Assembly (NCBI RefSeq): GCF_025370935.1
Contig: NC_133477.1
Span: forward strand, 2,666,609-2,730,608
Source: Choristoneura fumiferana
Lineage: Eukaryota > Arthropoda > Insecta > Lepidoptera > Tortricidae
Length of the DNA stretch: 64,000 nucleotides
Direction of reading: 5' to 3'
Below the pieces are notes generated by a model, which worked only from the letters and a program-made list of their open reading frames with translations, made no database searches and was not told the DNA's origin. Within the stretch, counting starts at the first letter, position 1. The number at the start of each line of letters is the position of its first letter. Positions 57,816 through 64,000 of this stretch are shown piece by piece. The position numbers and the translations under genes are program-made.

Positions 57816-58386
57816 CTGCAAGGGTATGGTACTAGCTATCTTCAGCCTGCACTTCTTAAGAATTTCGCAAATTTCGCTTTCTAGGTCCAAGGGTTTGAAC
57901 TGGGCGATGACGAGCCAGTAGTCAGGACTAAATTAACAACAAAATAACTATACTATTTTTTCTTTCTCATGTTGTCACGAATAAATGTTTTCCTTTTCGG
58001 ATAAAGCAAAGATGATAAAGGCACTAGCGCCACCTAGTATGGAAAAGATGAACGTCACAGAGGAATGCAATCATTTGTGTCTGTATCTATCAGGATAAGA
58101 TTTGTATGAAGAAAAAGGTGGTCCGGTAGGCGGAAAAGTGGAAAAATATTATTTTAAAAATATAATGCAACTTCTCCAAAAATAGGCACTAATAACTCTT
58201 AGAAAAATCGATAGTTCACTCGATAAATGGTACATCTCTAATAACGTCAAACTCGGTCACAGAACTCATCAAAGGTGAAAAATATTATAGACAGCAGAAG
58301 TCTGCGTGCCCGTACGCCAGTTCAACTTTCATCTAAACAATACTAGATGGCGTTGAAACGCTGGAGCACCTAAACTCCATTGTCAC
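57816..58386 (-). other. Dynein intron; no gene seen
   Basis: Non-coding sequence between phase-0 exons. It contains TAGCGCCACCTAGTATGG and TACTAGATGGCG motifs but no clear repeat ends. Confidence 0.5.
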
Positions 58387-58637
58387 CTGCAGCTGCATGA
58401 TGCAAATGCGTAGATCGCTCTCATTAAACTCGTACTGGATGTTCCAGCCGAGAGGGCCGAAGGCGCGGCGCTCTTGCACGATGCTGTGGAAGAAGCAAAG
58501 CGCGAAGAGCAGCCGCCGCCATTCTTCCGTGCGTGGACACGATATGTAGAACTCCGGATCACATATCGGGTCCGATATGTAAGAGCGGTTAATATTGTTC
58601 TTGAGCCCTTTCGGGGCTTCGTTTGTCATCTTAACGC
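58387..58637 (-). CDS. Axonemal dynein heavy chain, coding exon
   Basis: The acceptor TTCTGCAG supplies two bases that complete a Gly codon. It encodes VKMTNEAPKGLKNNINRSYI, then SDPICDPEFY and LCFFHSIVQERRAFGPLGWN, and ends IQYEFNESDLRICIMQLQ at CAG|GTGACA. MTNEPPKGL and FHaxVQERRxFGPLGWNIxYEFN are dynein AAA6-region signatures. It joins the GSKIP-independent minus-strand exon series in phase on both sides. Confidence 0.95.
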
Positions 58638-59204
58638 CTGCAGAATTAATCGTTGTCATTAGGGGTGCAGAAGATACCAAGATAACATTAAACGCCATCT
58701 ACATTTTAACCTTATAACTTTATGCTTACATTTTATAGTTGCCCGGTACTTTTTAAATCGAACCGGCTCCATATTTTGCCCGGTTTTAAATATTGATCAC
58801 TGTAAATTGTCGTCTATAATGAAATTACCTTCCCTACTCATTGATAAATTTACAGATAAATGTGCTGCAGTCTTAAGATTTTGCAATTACTGGTGGAACA
58901 GGTCCTAAAGCTCGGGATTCCTGGGATAGTGGTTCCGTGTAAGATCCAACGTCCTAATTTTTGGACAAAATTAAGTCAAAACAAATGTCAGCTTTTCTTG
59001 ACTGTCATTAAGTTTACAATTCTAATGATCGAAATTTGACGCGAGTCTTACGAGGTTAATAGCGGCTGTCATACAGTGGCGCAATGACGTCACTAGAACA
59101 AGCCCTTTCAAAAGTCAAGAGTCAAAATATCTTTATTCAATTTCGGCTATAACAAGCACTTAAAAATATCAAAAAAAAAACATTCTATCAAGAGGACTCT
59201 GCCT

Positions 59205-59245
59205 AGCGTTGCGGGACGTATATAAGTTTGGATGATGATGATGTT
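59205..59245 (+). mobile_element. SINE family 1 3'-tail fragment
   Basis: GCGGGACGTATATAAGTTTG followed by GATGATGATGATG corresponds to the last ~40 bp of the family. It abuts the dynein exon donor (59256). Confidence 0.6.
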
Positions 59246-59256
59246 GAAAGCCCTAC

Positions 59257-59464
59257 CATTCTGCAACACGGTGACAGGGAAGGCGCGGCTGGGATACGAG
59301 GTGAGCCAGCAGCGGAAGTTGTGGTGCGTGACCTGAGGCACGATCACCTCGGCGCAGATGCGCTCCAGCTCGCCCATCCACGAGTCCATCACGTGGCAGT
59401 TCTGCAGCACCACCCAGCCGCCCGTCAGGATCGCTTGGCTGATCATGTTCGCCGCTATGGGACC
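59257..59464 (-). CDS. Axonemal dynein heavy chain, coding exon
   Basis: The acceptor TGTGGCCAG leads into GPIAANMISQAILTGGWVVL, then QNCHVMDSWMGELERIC and HHNFRCWLTSYPSRAFPVTV, ending LQN plus one base at ATG|GTAGGG. GWVxLQNCHxxxSWMxxLE is the AAA6 Walker-B-like strand. FPVTVLQNG leads directly into the next exon's VKMTNE. Phase 0 in, phase 1 out. Confidence 0.95.
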
Positions 59465-60430
59465 CTGGCCACAGATCACATCATTAATAAGATAAGGCCG
59501 CCTTGAAAAGGAAGACAAACATTAATATTTAGCCTTCGAGCATTTGGCAAAATAATTGCATCAGATAATAGATGAGCCATCGCTGTGCACAGCATTTTTG
59601 TACCACTTAGTAGGGACTGCTTTCGGAGTTCTATTACGTGGGTTCGATAGGGCTTCGCTAAAGTGATAAGAATGTGTACTAATGTTCTTGGAGTAAGATA
59701 CATGTGTTATACTATTTCTGAATCTGCATAACATGCCTAATTTACTGACGTAATTTATTTGTTTCGTTTCTAGTAATTTTTTTTCATGGCAGATGGTTAA
59801 AGTTGACATTCATGTTTTTGAGACAACTTAAATCAAAATTAATGAAGTTTCTTTCACCATTTTACGGTAGTTACTGACAAAATAACACACTGCACTTCTG
59901 AAGTAACTATTCACGATGCGATACTCATAAAAAACTGAGCTTTCCAAGTCGATGCTGGTACTAAAAATGTCAAGACAAAGGGGAGTATCCCCAAAAATCT
60001 TTATTTCGGTAATAACTCGAAAACTGCAACTTTCACTGGGGTCATGTTGGGTTGGTTAGGTTCCTCTTGAGCTGGCCTACCTCTGGTGTCACTGTGACGT
60101 GGTACTTCTGGGACACCCTGTATACCTGTTTTCTGTACTGCTTACTGTGTTGGTGTGCAATAAAGAGTTACTGTATTGTAGGTATTGTAAAAAGCTAAAG
60201 GTAGTTTAACCTTTTTTAACTGAGCTCATCCACTTAAGACTAATAATACGTGGAGAGGTTTGGTTAACGACAAATTAAGATTGTGAGCTCCTAGCAAAAG
60301 CAGATTATAACCGCCTTGGACGTTCGATATAGATTATAGACTCTATTTCCATTTAATACACGACAAAACATAGTAAGAGAATTAGTTGGCGGTTATGAGA
60401 ATAATGCTGCGTAATAGAATATATACCGAA
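59465..60430 (-). other. Dynein intron; no gene seen
   Basis: AT-rich intronic sequence without recognised coding or repeat structure. Confidence 0.5.
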
Positions 60431-60448
60431 AATACAAACTGTTAGTTT

Positions 60449-60755
60449 TACGGGATGACCGTAAAACCCATATCGAAAATACAAACTGAAACTTAGATAC
60501 ACAGTAAACTAGAAAAATAGACCAGCGCTGGGAATCGAACCCAGGTCCTCGGCATTCCGTGCCACGTGCTATACCCCGCTACGCCACTACTGGACAGGGG
60601 TACACAAACGAATTTCTCCTATGCACCAAATATTTCAGCTTGTGTGTTTCTTATTTAGTCACTTAAGCAGCGACACTAGGGACATCTATGCTGTAGCCCT
60701 CATCGAGAAACTTTCAGCATTCCATTGGAACTAACCTCTCACCCGGACAAGAGGT
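60449..60755 (-). mobile_element. tRNA-headed SINE family 3, copy 1
   Basis: On the minus strand it has a tRNA-like part with AGCGGGGTATAGCACGTGGC and the B box GGTTCGATTCC, then AGCGCTGGTCTATTTTTCT and the CAGTTTGTATTTTCGATATG body. A head region with GCTTAAGTGACTAAATAAGA precedes it. It lies in the large dynein intron. Confidence 0.8.
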
Positions 60756-60789
60756 GTCGTTATTAAGCAATCAAATTAAGATTGCAATG

Positions 60790-61105
60790 GATTTTGGAGT
60801 CTTTTAGTATTTTTTATTTCAACTCCAAATTTTATTACTTTTACGCTCATTCCGTAAAACCCATATCGAAAATACAAACTGAAACTTAGATACACAGAAA
60901 ACCAGAAAAATAGACCAGCGCTGGGAATCGAACCCAGGTCCTCGGCATTCCGTGCCACGTGCTATACCGCTACACCACCACTGGACAGGGGTACAGACAC
61001 GAATTTCTCCTATGCACCACATATCTCAGCTTGTTTGTTTCTTAATTAGTCACTTAAGCAGCGACACTAGCGACATCTATGCTGTAGCCCTCTACGAGAA
61101 ACTTT
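60790..61105 (-). mobile_element. tRNA-headed SINE family 3, copy 2
   Basis: A near duplicate of the preceding copy, in the same orientation, separated by ~35 bp. It has the same B box and a longer 3' end with CGTAAAAGTAATAAAATTTG and a TGAAATAAAAAATACTAAAA tail. Confidence 0.85.
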
Positions 61106-61180
61106 CAGCACACATACGCAGCATAGATACGACACTCGCGATCAACAACCGCCAAATTCAACTACCAGGCGAATCTTTTC

Positions 61181-61606
61181 AATGAGGGCTATCGCGTATG
61201 AATTCGCCACTAGAGGCGCTAGTGTAGCGTGAGGTCTTCGAAATGTCAAATAGCATGGTTTTTGGGTGAGCTACGCGGGTTTATTTAGAATTAGAATAAT
61301 TTTGTGAATATTTTGCAATATCTGAAATTAATTATGGCAAATATGCGTTCCGAGACAATGAATGTCTGTGTTTTGAGACAGTTTTGTCTTTCGGAAACCT
61401 TTGTCCTCCCTTTATTCCGAACAAAACGGGGACTATTCAGCACTGTGGCATGCTCGATATTTTATGGTACGGTTTTAAGGTGTATTAAATATGATTTTAA
61501 TCTAAACTTTGTTTTCACGTCCGTAATAGCAGACTTTGAAGCCATACTTAAAAACCTCACGCAACAGTGCGCCATCTAGTGAGACAAAAAAACGATAGCC
61601 CTCATT
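61181..61606 (+). mobile_element. MITE family D, complete copy
   Basis: The ends are AATGAGGGCTATCG and the inverted CGATAGCCCTCATT. Subterminal GCCACTAGAGGCGCTAGTGT and CAGTGCGCCATCTAGTGAG are also partly inverted. It is 426 bp, and a truncated inverted copy is at 24588. The 91-codon open frame inside has no known domain. Confidence 0.8.
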
Positions 61607-61729
61607 CGATCTAATTCTTCTCAATAATTTCAAATTCAACGCTTTTTGTCTACAAGGAACCATCTGGCAACTTGATATAGATGATGATGACGAACGATAT
61701 ACTTGTCTGCTCAATAATATTTGAACGAG

Positions 61730-62400
61730 TGAAGCGAGTTCACATTATCAACGGCGTTGTACGTATGTAGCATAATAAATAATTACCTGGGCGACCGAGC
61801 TCCGCTTGGGCTAAAACTCGGCAACCAGATGAGACCAAACTAGATCGATTGTTCATCCCCGAAAACCCCCATATACCAAATTTCATCGAAATCGTTGGAG
61901 CTGTTTCCGAAAACCCCGAAATATATATGTCGGCGGCCGATCGTAAAATCCGCCAGATCACGAAATTCCTAGGCATATAGTGAAATGGCGCCATTTCATG
62001 AATTGGCTAAAGGCCATCCGCCATATCGTTCAATACTCACCGTTTAACGATTTGCCGAGTGACGTTTAGGCAGATCATGAAATTCCTAGGCATATCATGA
62101 AATGCCGCCATATCGATTCTGCGTAGTGGTCACAATTCATACTAACCACTCCTCGCTTCGCTCGTCGTACCTAATTTTTTTTTTCAGCATATCACGATGT
62201 GCCTGGTATAAAGCTAGGAATATCGACGAATGCATTGCTCTAATTGATCTGCCGTATTGTTTCTCAGGCACATCATGATATGCCTGGCCAACTTTTAGGC
62301 ATATCATGAAATGGTAGGAATTTCGTGATCTGGCGGATTTCACGATCGGCCGCTGACATATATACAAGATTTGCTCGTTCAAAGGTATTATACAGATAGA
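61730..62400 (+). repeat. Lepidopteran interspersed repeat interrupted by a MITE
   Basis: The outer repeat runs from ACGAGTGAAGCGAGTTCAC through CATATACCAAATTTCATCGA to AAATATATAT, is interrupted, and resumes with ATATATACAAGATTTGCTCG. A fragment of the same repeat is at 11035. Confidence 0.7.
61929..62357. mobile_element. ~430-bp MITE nested in the repeat
   Basis: The inverted ends are GTCGGCGGCCGATCGTAAAA and TTTCACGATCGGCCGCTGAC, followed inwards by TCCGCCAGATCACGAAATTC on both sides. The word GGCATATCATGAAAT recurs several times inside. ATATAT on both sides is the probable target duplication. Confidence 0.85.
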
Positions 62401-62628
62401 TATTTATCCAAAGATCATTTTGCATTGCATCGTTGATTTGTACTTCGTCCAGAGGCCGTATTGTTTAACGCGCAGACGCTCGTGATCGCATTCAACCTCT
62501 TCCTGTCCTCGTCCAATAACGTTCAACCGAACGAAGTGTTGAAAACGATTGCGAATACAGGTGCGTTTTTAATCAGTCACTCACTACCTAAAACCACCTA
62601 AGAGGAGCGATCAAATTTAACCTCTTAC

Positions 62629-62866
62629 CTGTCCCTGGCCCAGCGAGATAGTCTCGAAGCTGACGACCTTCCTTTCCATGGAGAACTTGACCAGCCCGGA
62701 CATGGGGTCGGACCCGGCGGACAGGATGAAAATGAGCGGCGAGCAGCAGTTGCTGTCGTTGTAGGACTTCTCCAGGTCGAAGGGCGGCGGCTCGATGTAC
62801 TTCTGGCCCATCTCGATGACCACATACTGCTGCACTAGAGGGATCAGCTTATCAGGACGGATGCAT
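62629..62866 (-). CDS. Axonemal dynein heavy chain, most upstream exon in window
   Basis: The acceptor CACACAG precedes one base completing an upstream codon, then CIRPDKLIPLVQQYVVIEMG, QKYIEPPPFDLEKSYNDSN and PLIFILSAGSDPMSGLVKFS, ending ETISLGQGQ at CAG|GTAAGA. RPDKxxxxVQxFV, PPPFDLxxSxxDS, PLIFxLSxGxDP and SLGQGQ lead into AAA6. The gene's upstream part (motor AAA1-5, linker, tail) lies beyond the right edge. The nine exons found here sum to 1927 bases and stay in frame throughout. Confidence 0.95.
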
Positions 62867-62940
62867 CTGTGTGGTGCGATACAAACAGAAAACGATAATG
62901 TTGCCTGACCAATTTTGTCGGGGTGGTGTCAAGTTCATTT

Positions 62941-63275
62941 TTTTTAAGTAGCCTGTATAGTGCCACTGCTGGGCAAAAGCCTCCCCTCTTGACCTCCACA
63001 ACTTTCGTTCTGACGCAATGTCAGGCCAGTCCTTAGCGTACGTGTCCAGATCGTCCCGCCATCTCCTTCTCGGTCTGCCTCGATGTCGCTGGCCGTTCTC
63101 CGGCACCCACCAAGTAGCTGTGCGAGCCCACCTTTGTGGGTGCATGCGACAGACGTGTCCAGCCCAATGAACTAAAATAATTTCCTTGCTCACCCGCGAC
63201 CTTACGATAGCTAAGCTTATGCAAAATATGCGTGTTCATGCAGTTCCTCCACCTCCACACTGTAAGAACACACAC
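62941..63275 (-). pseudogene. Non-LTR retrotransposon RT C-terminal fragment
   Basis: On the minus strand, shifted frames encode HWAGHVCRMHPQRWART, then RGRPRRRWRDDLDTYAKDWP and KLWRSRGEAFAQQWHYTG. W-GHV-RM...RGRP-RRW-DDL...W---GEAFAQQW is the usual end of a LINE reverse transcriptase. It is a different family from the RTE copies at 39010. It is truncated and frameshifted. Confidence 0.75.
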
Positions 63276-63312
63276 AAATCACACAAACCCATCTATCACC
63301 ACCACCACACTA

Positions 63313-63355
63313 CACTGACGCGTTTCGAACTCAAACAGAGCTCATCTTCAGAGTG
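63313..63355 (-). ncRNA. Candidate hammerhead ribozyme motif (Penelope-type)
   Basis: On the minus strand CACT-CTGAAGA is followed by a GAGCTC/GAGTTC stem with loop TGTTT, then GAAA, a very short AC-GC-GT stem and the cleavage-type GTC, then AGTG pairing with CACT. These match the CUGANGA/GAAA/NUH core order of hammerheads. One extra U lies between the core and stem II, so activity is uncertain. It lies ~200 bp downstream of the Penelope-like ORF on the same strand, as expected for that class. Confidence 0.5.
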
Positions 63356-63551
63356 ACACAACCGTACACCATGCTACCAGTTGTTAGACTAACGAACCAA
63401 ACCACCGTTTTAACTTGTCACTGTAACTCCCCAAGTACCCACATACGTTTTATGAAACAAAACAAAACTACCCACAAATTATTAATAAATTTTTTAACCG
63501 TCCTTCAAAACTACCTTGATTTTTATTTATTTACTGTCAAGGCATGTTTAA

Positions 63552-64000
63552 TTAACTACCATTGCTGAAATTAGATCCAAGCCGTAGCAAGGGAGATGAA
63601 ACTAAATTTACCTGCTCATTAATAATAGACCCCATACTGTTGTATCTAATTATCTCCATGCATTCTAAAACATCGAGACGAAACCCCTTGCCACAATAAT
63701 GTAACACTTCATACGAATCTGAGTCCGATAAAGAATGATTTAGTTCCAACAAATGTTTGGCAAAATTCGACTTATCAGGATGCTCATTCCTATATGCCGA
63801 AACATGCTCTTTAAATCTAGCATTAAAACTGCGTCCTGTCTGACCGACATATACTTTACTACATTCATTGCAAGTGAGCTTGTATACACCCGATCTAGTT
63901 CCTTTATCTACCTTCTCTTTGTGGTTACAAAGTTTAGAGTACAAAGAGTTGTTAGTCTTAAAGGCTACCTTAACATTGTTTGATTTTAAAATACCCCAAA
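63552..64000 (-). CDS. Penelope-like element GIY-YIG endonuclease end, partial
   Basis: The frame is open from the right window edge to a TAG at about 63552-63554. It encodes GILKSNNVKVAFKTNNSLYS, then the GIY-YIG nuclease core SGVYKLTCNECSKVYVGQTG, RSFNARFKEHVSAY and a distal IINEQ. GVY and YVG are the two core triplets, Arg in NARFKEH and Glu in INEQ fit the catalytic positions, and the C-x2-C plus His residues resemble the zinc-binding motif of Penelope endonucleases. The reverse-transcriptase domain would lie further right. The element is intronic relative to the dynein gene and on the same strand. Confidence 0.85.
   Translation of the reverse strand, partial: WGILKSNNVKVAFKTNNSLYSKLCNHKEKVDKGTRSGVYKLTCNECSKVYVGQTGRSFNARFKEHVSAYRNEHPDKSNFAKHLLELNHSLSDSDSYEVLHYCGKGFRLDVLECMEIIRYNSMGSIINEQVNLVSSPLLRLGSNFSNGS

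Noticed and set aside
57654..57890. Longer version of the dynein exon starting at 57890
   Set aside because: The frame is open, but homology to dynein begins at Met (57815), directly after an AG acceptor, and the phases only fit that start.

Overview
The window looks like a piece of a moth or butterfly (Lepidoptera) genome. It is AT-rich and intron-rich, and it is crowded with tRNA-headed SINEs, palindromic MITEs and RTE/Penelope-type retroelement fragments of kinds common in lepidopteran DNA. This is pattern recognition without a database search. Three host genes can be supported. (1) The first coding exon of FoxK (FHA domain) lies on the minus strand at 43578-43939. (2) A complete single coding exon of a GSKIP-like protein lies on the plus strand at 51447-51800. 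(3) The last nine recognisable coding exons of an axonemal dynein heavy chain lie on the minus strand between 62866 and 47214. They join with matching phases into one reading frame of 642 codons including the stop. The GSKIP-like gene sits antisense inside a dynein intron.

Layout. 1-13573: no recognisable gene, scattered SINE/MITE copies; possibly FoxK intron 1 or intergenic DNA. About 13578-35799: a ~22.2 kb structure with two long, nearly identical inverted arms. Each arm carries a tandem array of a 20/21-bp monomer (invariant TACTACAAAC) in an 82-bp four-subunit higher-order unit, about 5 kb on the left and 4 kb on the right. The arms enclose a ~10.6 kb spacer of nested repeats and a 100-N assembly gap. 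The structure is bracketed by a 10-bp direct repeat, TACGTGGCGA, that looks like a target-site duplication. It has the architecture of a giant foldback-type transposon, with no transposase visible. 35816-43500: an RTE-like retroelement remnant, a hAT-type MITE with a perfect 8-bp duplication and other MITEs. 43500-44160: the GC-rich FoxK first exon and probable promoter. 44790-45170: three adjacent copies of one palindromic MITE. 47214-62866: the dynein gene with nested GSKIP-like gene, SINEs, a duplicated exon and a minisatellite. 62940-64000: retroelement fragments, including a Penelope-like GIY-YIG endonuclease end with a possible hammerhead ribozyme.

Most notable is the foldback element and the state of its left end. 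The outer ~300 bp of the left arm is a colinear mosaic of true arm sequence and the RTE sequence found just outside the right end, with nearly equal offsets from the direct repeat. The simplest reading is that reads from an empty (uninserted) allele leaked into the consensus, so the element would be polymorphic and recent. The second notable item is a duplication of a dynein exon: one copy keeps an open frame and the same entry and exit phases, and another is inverted and decayed.
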